Assembly: GCA_947489705.1 (NCBI GenBank)
Contig: CANLEQ010000005.1
Coordinates: forward strand, 1-64,000
Direction: 5' to 3'
DNA from: an uncultured Paracoccaceae bacterium
Lineage (GTDB): Bacteria; Pseudomonadota; Alphaproteobacteria; Rhodobacterales; Rhodobacteraceae
DNA length: 64,000 bases
The position numbers were made by a program, and so were the translations under genes. Shown here piece by piece: positions 27,102-35,358 of this stretch. The notes beneath the pieces are model-generated. The model saw only the letters and a program-made list of their open reading frames with translations. It searched no databases and was not told the DNA's origin. Position 1 is the first letter of the stretch, and each line of letters opens with the position of its first letter.

Positions 27102-27130
27102 TTGAACTGAACCGATCAGTTCACTAATTA
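27102..27130 (+). promoter_or_regulatory. promoter with palindromic operator upstream of rpoH
   Basis: TTGAAC (27102-27107) and TAATTA (27125-27130) are spaced by 17 nt, a good sigma-70-type promoter. GAACTGA (27104-27110) and TCAGTTC (27116-27122) form a perfect 7-bp inverted repeat with a 5-bp centre, occupying the -35 end and the spacer, so a dimeric repressor bound there would block RNA polymerase. The predicted start is about 34 nt before the rpoH codon. Confidence 0.55.
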
Positions 27131-27139
27131 TCAGGGCAA

Positions 27140-27156
27140 CGGGCAATCTTTGCCCG
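27140..27156 (+). repeat. leader hairpin next to rpoH Shine-Dalgarno
   Basis: CGGGCAA and TTGCCCG form a perfect 7-bp stem with a three-base loop, ending immediately before the AAGGAGG ribosome binding site (27157-27163). It does not itself pair with the Shine-Dalgarno sequence. It may affect ribosome access or mRNA stability. Confidence 0.45.
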
Positions 27157-27170
27157 AAGGAGGGACCGAA

Positions 27171-28070
27171 ATGGCGACGACATACGCAAATCTACCGGCA
27201 CCGTCCCCCGAACAGGGGTTGAACCGTTATCTACAGGAAATCCGGCGGTTCCCGATGTTGGAACCCGAAGAGGAGTTCATGCTCGCGAAGCGATGGGTCG
27301 ATCACGAGGATACCGCCGCGGCCCACAAGATGGTGACATCCCACCTGCGGCTCGCCGCCAAAATCGCGATGGGCTATCGCGGTTACGGCCTGCCGCAGGC
27401 GGAGGTCATCTCCGAGGCGAATGTCGGCCTGATGCAGGCCGTGAAGCGGTTCGATCCTGACAAGGGGTTCCGCCTCGCGACCTACGCTATGTGGTGGATC
27501 CGCGCGTCGATCCAGGAATACATCCTTCGCTCTTGGAGTCTCGTGAAGCTCGGAACGACCAGCGCGCAGAAGAAGCTGTTCTTCAACCTGCGCAAGGCCA
27601 AGAGCCGGATCGGCGCGCTCGAGGAAGGCGATCTGCGCCCCGAGAACGTCCAGCGCATCGCAACCGATCTGGGCGTGACCGAGGCCGAGGTCGTGTCGAT
27701 GAACCGGCGCATGTCGGGCGGCGACGCGTCGCTCAACGCCACGATCAGCGCAGACGGCGAAGGTGCTGCGCAATGGCAGGATTGGCTCGAGGACGAGGAT
27801 GCCAACCAGGCCGACGATTACGAGGCCCGCGACGAGCTCGAGACGCGCCGCGCCCTTCTGGGCCAGGCAATGGACGTTCTCAACGAGCGCGAGAAGGACA
27901 TCCTCACCCAGCGACGCCTTCAGGATCAGCCGATCACGCTCGAGGATCTGAGCGGCCAGTACGACGTGAGCCGCGAGCGCATCCGCCAGATCGAGGTGCG
28001 CGCCTTCGAGAAGCTGCAAAAGCGCATGACGGAACTCGCCGGCGAGAAGGGCCTGATGGAAAGCGCCTGA
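27171..28070 (+). CDS. rpoH: heat-shock sigma factor RpoH
   Basis: Alternative sigma factor of the sigma-32 group, 299 residues. Region 2 has MWWIRASIQEYILRSWSLVK, and the RpoH box QKKLFFNLR (133-141) is decisive for the family. Region 4 ends in the helix-turn-helix [25 protein letters not shown] sits at ideal spacing before ATG 27171. It is expressed from the palindrome-bearing promoter at 27102-27130 and ended by the terminator at 28095-28123. Other paralogues may exist elsewhere; this copy controls the heat-shock or oxidative-stress regulon. Confidence 0.96.
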   Translation: MATTYANLPAPSPEQGLNRYLQEIRRFPMLEPEEEFMLAKRWVDHEDTAAAHKMVTSHLRLAAKIAMGYRGYGLPQAEVISEANVGLMQAVKRFDPDKGFRLATYAMWWIRASIQEYILRSWSLVKLGTTSAQKKLFFNLRKAKSRIGALEEGDLRPENVQRIATDLGVTEAEVVSMNRRMSGGDASLNATISADGEGAAQWQDWLEDEDANQADDYEARDELETRRALLGQAMDVLNEREKDILTQRRLQDQPITLEDLSGQYDVSRERIRQIEVRAFEKLQKRMTELAGEKGLMESA

Positions 28071-28094
28071 TCGACGGCGCCTTGCGCGAGATGG

Positions 28095-28123
28095 GGCCGG
28101 ATCCGCGGGATCCGGCCTTTTTT
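28095..28123 (+). terminator. rho-independent terminator of rpoH
   Basis: GGCCGGATCC and GGATCCGGCC form a perfect 10-bp stem with the GCG loop, followed directly by six T. It begins 24 bp after the rpoH stop. This is the clearest intrinsic terminator in the window. Confidence 0.9.
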
Positions 28124-28181
28124 CGTGGTTGTCCGCCCGACGCTTGGCTAGGTTCCCCCAACAGTGAAAAGGGAGCTATTC

Positions 28182-29162
28182 ATGGGCGATATTGTCAGGT
28201 TCGGCATTCTGGGTGCGGCGAATTTCGCGAGAAATCAGATGGCGCCGGCCATTCATGCGGCAAAGGGCGCGACCTTCGCAGGTCTGGCCACGCGCTCTCC
28301 CCAGAAGGCGGAAACCTTCCGGGACATCAATCCGGAGCTCGAGGTCTTCGACGATTACGACGCCCTGCTGGCGTCCGACGAGATCGATGCGGTCTACATT
28401 CCGCTCCCAAACCACCTCCATGTCGAATGGAGCCTCAAGGCGCTTCGTGCCGGCAAGCACGTTCTTTGCGAAAAGCCGATGGCGATGCGGCAGGACGAAT
28501 ATGCGGAGCTGATCGCCGCCCGCGACGAAAGCGGCAAGCTCGCCGCCGAGGGCTTCATGATCGTGCACCATCCGCAATGGCTTCGCGCGCGCGATCTGCT
28601 GCGCGAGGGGGCGATCGGCGAGCTGATGCATGTCGACGCGTACTTCACCTACAACAACCGCACGGCGCCCGAGAACATTCGCAACCAGGCCGGCATGGGC
28701 GGCGGGGGGCTGCGCGATATTGGCGTCTATGCGCTCGGATCGGTGCGGTTCGCCACCGGGCTCGAGCCCACGCATCTGACCTCCCAGCTCATCACCGAAC
28801 AGGATTTCGACAGCACGGCCTGGGTTCAGGGCCGCTTTCCGGGCTTCGGGTACCACGCGATGGTGTCGATGCGCATGGCCAATCGGCAGCGCGTGACCTT
28901 CCAGGGCAGCGACGCGGCCATGACGCTGACCGCGCCCTTCAACGCATCGGTCTACGATCAGGGGGAGATCGTGCTCGATCTCGCGGCGAGCGATCGGCGG
29001 ATCATCCGCTATCCGGGCGTCAATCAATACGTCCTGCAAGTCGAGGCGTTCTGCCGCGCGGCCCTCGGGGCCGAGACCTATCCCTGGCCGCTCGAACAGG
29101 CGCGCGGCACGCAGGCGATGATCGATACGGCCCTCGCGGGCGAGACGATCGACGCGCGGTAA
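28182..29162 (+). CDS. Gfo/Idh/MocA family oxidoreductase
   Basis: A 326-residue NAD(P)-dependent oxidoreductase. The N-terminal Rossmann fold starts FGILGAANFARNQMAPAI (about residues 7-24). The diagnostic LCEKPMA (about 91-97) follows the family's usual 'vEKP' motif. The C-terminal domain is the standard open-faced sheet. The substrate is likely a sugar or cyclitol but cannot be named. ATG 28182 is chosen since AGGGAG precedes it at about eight bases; an upstream GTG at 28164 is weaker. It stands alone, convergent with pepF, and the 31-nt gap holds a strong hairpin. Confidence 0.9.
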   Translation: MGDIVRFGILGAANFARNQMAPAIHAAKGATFAGLATRSPQKAETFRDINPELEVFDDYDALLASDEIDAVYIPLPNHLHVEWSLKALRAGKHVLCEKPMAMRQDEYAELIAARDESGKLAAEGFMIVHHPQWLRARDLLREGAIGELMHVDAYFTYNNRTAPENIRNQAGMGGGGLRDIGVYALGSVRFATGLEPTHLTSQLITEQDFDSTAWVQGRFPGFGYHAMVSMRMANRQRVTFQGSDAAMTLTAPFNASVYDQGEIVLDLAASDRRIIRYPGVNQYVLQVEAFCRAALGAETYPWPLEQARGTQAMIDTALAGETIDAR

Positions 29163-29168
29163 GTGTCG

Positions 29169-29193
29169 TGCAGGGGCCCGAAAGGCCCCTGCA
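29169..29193. terminator. hairpin between convergent oxidoreductase and pepF
   Basis: TGCAGGGGCC and GGCCCCTGCA pair over 10 bp with the loop CGAAA, lying just past one stop and touching the other gene's stop. A bidirectional terminator, though no T-run follows on either strand. Confidence 0.65.
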
Positions 29194-31008
29194 TCACGCC
29201 TCCATGGCCTCGAGCTCGTCGATCATGCCCTCGATCATCCCGAGGCCCTTCTGCCAGAAGGCGGGATCCGACGCGTCGAGCCCGAATGGCGCCAGCAGCT
29301 CCTTGTGGTGCTTGGACCCGCCGGCCTTGAGCATGTCGAAATACTTGGCCTGAAAGTCCGGCGCGCCATCCTCGTAGGCGGCATAGAGCGCGTTCACCAG
29401 ACCGTCGCCGAACGCATAGGCGTAGACGTAGAACGGCGTATGGACGAAGTGCGGCACATACGCCCAGTAGACCTGGTAGTCGTCCATGAAGTCGAATGCG
29501 GGGCCGAGGCTCTCGGCCTGCACCGACATCCAGAGCGCGTTGATGGCCTCGGGCGTCAGCTCGCCACCGCGCCGGGCCTCGTAAAGCTTGCACTCGAAAT
29601 CGTAGAAGGCAATCTGGCGCACGACCGTGTTGATCATGTCCTCGACCTTGCCGGCCAGCAGGACCTTGCGTTCCGCCTGGTCCCTTGCCCCGGCAAGCAG
29701 CTTGCGGAAGGTCAGCATCTCGCCGAACACGCTGGCAGTCTCTGCAAGGGTGAGCGGCGTAGAGGCCAGCATCTCGCCCTGATCGGCCGCGAGCCGTTGG
29801 TGTACGCCGTGCCCGAGTTCGTGGGCAAGCGTCATGACGTCACGCGGTTTGCCGAGATAGTTCAGCATGACGTAGGGATGCGCGTCGGTCACCGTCGGAT
29901 GCGCGAACGCGCCGGGCGCCTTGCCGGGCGTGACCGCGGCATCGATCCAGCCCTTGTCGAAGAACGGCTCGGCCAGCCGCGCGAGCTCCGGCGAGAAATC
30001 GGAATAGGCGTCCATCACCATGCCGCGCGCGGTCGGCCAGTCGACGGTCTTGTCGATCTCCATCGGCAAAGGCGCGTTGCGGTCCCAGACCTGCATCCGG
30101 TCGAGCCCGAGCCATTTGCGCTTCAGCTCGTAATACCGGTGCGAGATTCGCGGATAGGCTTCGACGACCGCATCGCGCAAGGCCTCGACGACCTCGGGCT
30201 CGACGTCGTTGGCGAGGTGACGGCTCGTCTGCGGCGTGGGCATGTTGCGCCACCGATCCTCGACCTCCTTGTCCTTGGTGAGCGTGTTGTGCACACGCGA
30301 GAAGGTCTTGATATTGGCCGAGAAGACCCGCCCGAGTTCGCGCGCGGCGGCCTCGCGGCGGTCGCGGTCCTGCTCGGTCAGCAGGTTGAGAATCGTCTCG
30401 ATGCCCATGACCTCGCCATCGACCTCGAATTCGAGGCCCGAGATGGTTTCGTCGAAAAGCTTGTTCCAGGCACTCGCCCCGACAACGGATTGATCGTGCA
30501 GGAATTGCTCTAGCTCGTCGCTCAGCTGGTGCGGCCGCATCGCGCGCAGGCGATCGAAGGCCGGCTTGTAGCGGCCGATCGCGTCGTTCGCGGCGAAGAT
30601 CGCGTCGAGCGTCTCGTCGGGGATGCGGTTGATCTCGAGGCTGAAGAAGACCAGCGGCGTGGTGTAGGTGGTGATCTTGTCCTGGCAATCGCTGAGGAAC
30701 GCGGCGCGCCCGGAATCCGTGGTCTGCTGGTAATACCGCAGCCCCGCGAAGGACATGATGCGTCCGGCGACCATGTCGATTTTCTCGTATCTGTGTATGC
30801 ACTCGATCCAAGCGTCCGCATCGAGCGTGGCGAGCTTGCCCTGATAATCCGCCGCGAACCGCTCGCAGGCCTCCTCGAGCCAGTCGAGGTCGCGCTTGAG
30901 TTCGGGGGCATCGGGCGCCGCATAGAGATCGCTGAGATCCCAGACGGGAAGGTCGCCGAGATCCTTGCCGCCGGCGCTGGCATTCGCGTCGAAAAGGGGA
31001 TGGGTCAT
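29194..31008 (-). CDS. pepF: oligoendopeptidase F (M3 metallopeptidase)
   Basis: A 604-residue cytosolic zinc peptidase that degrades oligopeptides. The zinc motif HELGHG (396-401) and the downstream Glu at LAETASVFGE about 25 residues later are typical of M3 enzymes, and the length is right. The N-terminal helical half (with KYKP-like segments) fits PepF. ATG 31008 begins MTHPLFDANASAGG. The neighbouring amidohydrolase ends 88 bp upstream on the same strand; no functional link is evident. Confidence 0.95.
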   Translation of the reverse strand: MTHPLFDANASAGGKDLGDLPVWDLSDLYAAPDAPELKRDLDWLEEACERFAADYQGKLATLDADAWIECIHRYEKIDMVAGRIMSFAGLRYYQQTTDSGRAAFLSDCQDKITTYTTPLVFFSLEINRIPDETLDAIFAANDAIGRYKPAFDRLRAMRPHQLSDELEQFLHDQSVVGASAWNKLFDETISGLEFEVDGEVMGIETILNLLTEQDRDRREAAARELGRVFSANIKTFSRVHNTLTKDKEVEDRWRNMPTPQTSRHLANDVEPEVVEALRDAVVEAYPRISHRYYELKRKWLGLDRMQVWDRNAPLPMEIDKTVDWPTARGMVMDAYSDFSPELARLAEPFFDKGWIDAAVTPGKAPGAFAHPTVTDAHPYVMLNYLGKPRDVMTLAHELGHGVHQRLAADQGEMLASTPLTLAETASVFGEMLTFRKLLAGARDQAERKVLLAGKVEDMINTVVRQIAFYDFECKLYEARRGGELTPEAINALWMSVQAESLGPAFDFMDDYQVYWAYVPHFVHTPFYVYAYAFGDGLVNALYAAYEDGAPDFQAKYFDMLKAGGSKHHKELLAPFGLDASDPAFWQKGLGMIEGMIDELEAMEA

Positions 31009-31096
31009 CTATGGCTCCTGAAATTCCGGGGTTGGCCCCGACATAATGCGCCCCGGGCGGACGCGAAAGGGGCGCGCGCCCCCTTCGCGCGGCGGG

Positions 31097-32035
31097 TCAG
31101 CGGAAGTCGAACAGGCGTTCGGGCGTGTCGACCAGGATCTTCTGCCGGGCATCGCTGTCGGTGACGGCCCGGAAGAACGCATCGAGCAGCTGGCCCGCAT
31201 CGGGCATCGGCGCCCCGTCGAGCAGGACATGCGGCCAGTCGGATCCCCAGAGAAGCCGGTCGGGATTGGCGCGCGCGAGCCGTTCGATCAGGGCATCGGC
31301 CGCGTCCCAGGGCGCCTCCGCGAAGCGATAGACGCCGGAAATCTTGGCGTGGACGTCCCCGTCGCCGACGAGCCGTTCGAGCGTCCCGAGCGCCGGCTGA
31401 TCCGTGCCTTGCGACAGATCCGGCCACGCCATGTGATCGAGCACGACGGGGCAGGGCAGCGCGCGCAGCCCGTCGGCCAGATCGGCGAGATGCTCGTGCG
31501 CGTGGATCAGGATTTCCACGTGCATCCCCCGCTCGGCCAGCATCGGCGCGAACCGCTGCACGCCCTCCCACGAGATCACGCCGCCCTGCACGTGATTGAA
31601 GCGGATCGCCCGGATCCGGTCTTCCGCGAGCCGGTCGAGCTTCTCCTCGGTGCCGTCGTCGCCGATCACACCGACGCCGCGGGCCTTGTCGCCCAGCCGG
31701 CGCAGCGCCTCGATCGTCACGGTGTTGTCGGTGCCGTAGAGGATGGAATGCACCAGCACCACGCGGTCGATTTCGAGCGTCGTCAGATGGGTGTTGAGCA
31801 GGTCGATCCAGCCGTCGAAGCCACGCCCGCGCGGGGGATCTTCCGGCCGGCCCTCCCAGAGCTTGAAGTCGCCGCGTCCGCCCAGCATGTGCACATGGGC
31901 GTCACAGGCGCCGCGCGGCGGCAGGGTCGAAGGTACCTTGGGCCGCTCGGTCGGGCCGAGCCCTTCGGGCTTCTCCGCCATCGTGTCGTAATCGCGGTCG
32001 GGTGTCGCGTCGGGGAGGGTTTCGTCGTCATCCAT
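31097..32035 (-). CDS. amidohydrolase family protein (PF04909-like)
   Basis: A 312-residue TIM-barrel metal hydrolase. The first metal ligands are in DAHVHM (about residues 45-50), and the closing GSDWPH near 272-277 gives the catalytic Asp. It resembles 2-pyrone-4,6-dicarboxylate lactonases and related amidohydrolases; substrate unknown. The start at ATG 32035 overlaps the end of the DNA-ligase gene by 8 bp; an internal ATG at 31981 is a possible alternative. The coupling with ligase is positional and probably not functional. Confidence 0.85.
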   Translation of the reverse strand: MDDDETLPDATPDRDYDTMAEKPEGLGPTERPKVPSTLPPRGACDAHVHMLGGRGDFKLWEGRPEDPPRGRGFDGWIDLLNTHLTTLEIDRVVLVHSILYGTDNTVTIEALRRLGDKARGVGVIGDDGTEEKLDRLAEDRIRAIRFNHVQGGVISWEGVQRFAPMLAERGMHVEILIHAHEHLADLADGLRALPCPVVLDHMAWPDLSQGTDQPALGTLERLVGDGDVHAKISGVYRFAEAPWDAADALIERLARANPDRLLWGSDWPHVLLDGAPMPDAGQLLDAFFRAVTDSDARQKILVDTPERLFDFR

Positions 32036-33623
32036 AAGCGGCCAGCATGTCCTTCAGATCGGTGAGTGTATTGGCTTCGCCCAGCGGTTTGTCGTGACGC
32101 CAACGTGACATCCTGGGAAACCGCAAGGCGACGCCGGATTTGTGGCGGGGGCTTTCCTGTATCCCCTCAAACGCGATCTCGAACACATGTTCCGGCTTCA
32201 CCTGCCGAACCGGTCCGTAGCGTTCGAGGGTATTGCGCCGGACCCAGGCCGTGATCTTGCGGAATTCGGCATCGGTCAGCCCGGAATAGGCCTTGGTGAA
32301 GGGGACCAGCGTATCGTCGTCCCAGACCGCGAAGGTGAAGTCGGTGAAGAGGTTCGCGCGGCGCCCGTGTCCCTGCTGGGCATAGATCATCACTGCGTCG
32401 ATGGTCAGCGGGTCGACCTTCCATTTCCACCAATCGCCCTTCTTGCGCCCGTCGCGATAGGGGCTTTGCAGATGCTTGAGCATGATCCCCTCGGACGCAT
32501 GGTCGCGTGAGGCCTCCCGGATCTCGGCCAGCGCGTCCCAGCTCTCGAAGGGCAGGAGCGGCGAGACCCGCAGGGGCATCTCGGCGGGCACGCTTTCGGC
32601 CAACGTGTCGAGCAGGGTGCGCCGCTCGGCGAAGGGGCGGGCGCGGATGTCCTCGGCCTGCCATTCCAGCAGGTCGTAGGCATAAAGGATCACGGGCGCC
32701 TCGGTCAGGAGCTTCTTGGGCACCGTCTTGCGGCCGATGCGCTTTTGCAGCGCGTTGAACGTCATCGGCGCCTCGTCGCGCCAGGCGACCACCTCGCCGT
32801 CGAGGACGGTGCCGGCAGGCACGTGGTCGATCAGCCGGCTGAGCTCGGGAAACCGGTCCGTCATCAGCTCCTCGCCGCGCGACCAGAGGAAATGCGCGCC
32901 GCCGCGCAGGATAAGCTGTCCGCGGATCCCGTCCCACTTGCGCTCGGCCGCCCAGTCGTCGGGCGGCGTGTCCAGCGTTTCGGGTCCGCCGTCGAGCTGA
33001 TAGGCGAGGTAGAACGGATAGGGCTTCGACAAATCGGCGGACGGATCGTGCTTCAGGATCAGCGTCTCGAAGCTGGTCCGGTCGGGTTGCCAGTCGCCCA
33101 TCAGCCGGTGCGCGAGGTCGGGCTCGTCGATGCCGGTGGCGCGCGACAGGGCGCGGGTCATGAGCTTCTGGCTCACGCCCATGCGGAATCCGCCGGTGAT
33201 GAGCTTGTTGAAGACGAACCGCTCGATCTTGGGCAGCGCATCCCAGGCGGCGAGGATCCGCGCCTTCTTGGTGGCGTCGTCGAGCTTTGCCAGTGCGCGG
33301 ACCTCTCCGATCCAGTGGCTGAGCGTATGGTCGGTCGCGCGCGTCGCGTCGGGCAGGATCAGCGCGATGGTTTCCGCCAGATCCCCCACGATCGGATAGC
33401 TCTCCTCGAAGAGCCAGAGCGGGATGCCGGCGCGCTCGGCCGCCCATTCGCGCAGCCGCGTGGCGATCACGGTGCGCTTGGGGCGCCGCCCCGACAGAAG
33501 TGCTATGGTCCAGAGCTTGTCGTCCTCCGGTGCCTCGGCGAAATAGGCGGCGAGCGCGTCGACCTTGGCCGTCGTCCTGGTGGTCTGGTCCAGCGTCGTG
33601 AAGAGGGCGGCGAAGCGGTTCAT
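32028..33623 (-). CDS. ATP-dependent DNA ligase (cisplatin-response type)
   Basis: A 531-residue ATP-dependent ligase, distinct from the housekeeping NAD ligase. The adenylated lysine is Lys229 in AERKWDGIRGQ. The OB-fold end is preceded by the conserved WWKWKVDP, and HKSGVALRFPRM closes the core. The N terminus is an all-helical DNA-binding domain. ATG 33623 starts MNRFAAL. It lies downstream of the ligase-associated exonuclease, a pair conserved across proteobacteria and linked to repair of crosslinks or strand breaks. The usual Lhr-type helicase of that cluster is not seen here. Confidence 0.95.
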   Translation of the reverse strand: MNRFAALFTTLDQTTRTTAKVDALAAYFAEAPEDDKLWTIALLSGRRPKRTVIATRLREWAAERAGIPLWLFEESYPIVGDLAETIALILPDATRATDHTLSHWIGEVRALAKLDDATKKARILAAWDALPKIERFVFNKLITGGFRMGVSQKLMTRALSRATGIDEPDLAHRLMGDWQPDRTSFETLILKHDPSADLSKPYPFYLAYQLDGGPETLDTPPDDWAAERKWDGIRGQLILRGGAHFLWSRGEELMTDRFPELSRLIDHVPAGTVLDGEVVAWRDEAPMTFNALQKRIGRKTVPKKLLTEAPVILYAYDLLEWQAEDIRARPFAERRTLLDTLAESVPAEMPLRVSPLLPFESWDALAEIREASRDHASEGIMLKHLQSPYRDGRKKGDWWKWKVDPLTIDAVMIYAQQGHGRRANLFTDFTFAVWDDDTLVPFTKAYSGLTDAEFRKITAWVRRNTLERYGPVRQVKPEHVFEIAFEGIQESPRHKSGVALRFPRMSRWRHDKPLGEANTLTDLKDMLAAYG

Positions 33624-33660
33624 GCCCGACCCCGCGCCGCGCGGATGCACCCCCCGCGCG

Positions 33661-34671
33661 TCATGCCGGATCCTCGGTGTCGAGCGTCTCGCCCTCGTAT
33701 TCCGTCTCGACGATGGCGGCGTCGTAGCCCTGATCCGCAAGCCACCGGCGGAAGATCGAGGTATAGCCGTGCGTGACGAAGATCCGCTCCGCGCCGGTCT
33801 CGCCGATGGCGGTGTTGAGCCCCTCCCAATCGGCGTGGTCCGAGATGACGAAGCCGCGGTCGGCGGCGCGCCGGCGGCGCACCCCCCGGAGCGCCATCCA
33901 GCCCGATGCGAAGGCGGTCGAGCTCTGCCCGAAGCGGCGCGCCCAGGGCGTTCCGAGCGCAGATGGCGGCGCCACGACGAGGGCGCCGTGCAGGGCCTTG
34001 AGGTCGGTCTCGGGTGTCACGCGCTGCGTCTGGGGAAGCTTCACCCCCTGCGCGCGCATGACCTCGTTGGTGTTCTCGACGGCCCCATGCGTCAGGATCG
34101 GGCCGATCCCGGGATCGACCGTGGTCAGCAGCCGTTGCGCCTTGCCGAGGGCGTAGGCCCCGATGATCGACGTCTTGCCGTCCGCCGCGTTCCTGCGCCA
34201 CCATTCGTCGAGATCGGAGCGGACGCTGGCTTCGTCCGCCCATTTGAAGACCGGAAGACCGAAGGTGCATTCGGTGATGAAGGCGTGGCAGGAGACGGGT
34301 TCGAACGGCTCGGACAATCCGTCGGGCGTCACCTTGTAATCGCCGGAGACCACCCAGACCTCGCCCTTGTGCTCCACCCGGATCTGCGCCGATCCCGGCA
34401 CGTGGCCCGCGGGGTGATAGCTGACCGTGACGCCGCCGAGCGTCCGGCGCTCGCCGTAGCGCACGGTGTCGAGCGTGATCTCGCCCAGCCGGTGACGCAT
34501 GACGGGACCGGCAGCCTCGGTCGCGAGATAGCGTCCCATGCCGGGGCGCGAATGGTCGGCATGGCCGTGGGTGATCAGCGCCCGGTCGACCGGCCGCCAG
34601 GGGTCGATGAAAAAATCACCCCGCCCGCAATAGATGCCGCGGTCGGTGAATGTGAGAAGCGGTTCGGCCAT
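33661..34671 (-). CDS. ligase-associated DNA exonuclease (MBL fold)
   Basis: A 336-residue metallo-beta-lactamase-fold nuclease of the type that accompanies ATP-dependent ligases. Metal ligands are in HGHADH (residues 35-40), followed by the PAGHVPGS segment and SGDYKVT, then a beta-CASP-like half with VISDHADW. ATG 34671 begins MAEPLL. Its stop lies 37 bp before the ligase start, so the two form an operon that processes DNA ends before sealing. Confidence 0.94.
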   Translation of the reverse strand: MAEPLLTFTDRGIYCGRGDFFIDPWRPVDRALITHGHADHSRPGMGRYLATEAAGPVMRHRLGEITLDTVRYGERRTLGGVTVSYHPAGHVPGSAQIRVEHKGEVWVVSGDYKVTPDGLSEPFEPVSCHAFITECTFGLPVFKWADEASVRSDLDEWWRRNAADGKTSIIGAYALGKAQRLLTTVDPGIGPILTHGAVENTNEVMRAQGVKLPQTQRVTPETDLKALHGALVVAPPSALGTPWARRFGQSSTAFASGWMALRGVRRRRAADRGFVISDHADWEGLNTAIGETGAERIFVTHGYTSIFRRWLADQGYDAAIVETEYEGETLDTEDPA

Positions 34672-34796
34672 GCGCCTAGGTTTAGCGCGGGGCTGCGCAT
34701 CGCCAAGCCTTCGGCGCCGCCGTTGCGCAAAGATGCCGCGGCGGCCGGTGTCGGATCCGCCGCCGCGGGCCGCGTGCATTCCCGCGCCGTGCGATC

Positions 34797-35216
34797 TCAG
34801 GCGGCGACCTTGGCGATCTGCGAGATCAGCGTACAGGCCGACGGCCCGCTGAAGCGGCACAACGCGTCCCTGACCTCGGCCTCGATGCGCCCGGCATCCG
34901 CGACCGACGGGGGGACGACCATGCCGCCCATCGACCAGGCGGCGAAGGCCCGCGCCTCGACCTCCTGGTCGAGCAGAATCTTCAGACCGGTATGACGCGG
35001 ATCGCCGGAAATCGTGTCGACGAGCAGGTCGAGATGCTCGCGCTCGCCCTCGATCGCCTGGATATAGGTGATGTTTGGCGCCTCGCCCACGAGGATCAGC
35101 ACCCCGGTAATTCCCATTTCGGGGTTGTTCCGACGCGAACAACGCAGGATTTCGGGAAGATCGGTCTCGTAGGTCTCCGACCGCGCGCGGCTGGAATACA
35201 TCATCTGTCGAAGCAT
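34797..35216 (-). CDS. BLUF-domain blue-light photoreceptor
   Basis: A 139-residue stand-alone BLUF protein that would bind FAD and sense blue light. Its photocycle residues are complete: Y7 (LRQMMYSSR), N31 (NNPEMGITGVL), Q53 (YIQAIEG), W94 and M96 (AWSMGG). The spacing agrees with known BLUF domains except for a four-residue insertion between N31 and Q53. The C-terminal helix-rich 40 residues lack an obvious output domain, so signalling would be by protein contact. GAGGA precedes ATG 35216. It is transcribed divergently from the ATP-grasp cluster. Confidence 0.9.
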   Translation of the reverse strand: MLRQMMYSSRARSETYETDLPEILRCSRRNNPEMGITGVLILVGEAPNITYIQAIEGEREHLDLLVDTISGDPRHTGLKILLDQEVEARAFAAWSMGGMVVPPSVADAGRIEAEVRDALCRFSGPSACTLISQIAKVAA

Positions 35217-35358
35217 CTGCGCGGGATCCTCTGTTGCTTTCGGGGCAATCCTAGGGAGAAAAGCGTCTGCAAATCGTTAACGCGGGCCGGAGCGGAGTGC
35301 TTGCAGTGTCCGAGCGCGCCCCGTTAAGGTGGCGCGAAACAAGAGGTGACCGTCCCAG

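Noticed and set aside
28164-28181. GTG 28164 as the start of the Gfo/Idh/MocA gene
   Set aside because: It lacks a ribosome binding site, while ATG 28182 has AGGGAG at good spacing and begins the Rossmann fold at the usual distance.
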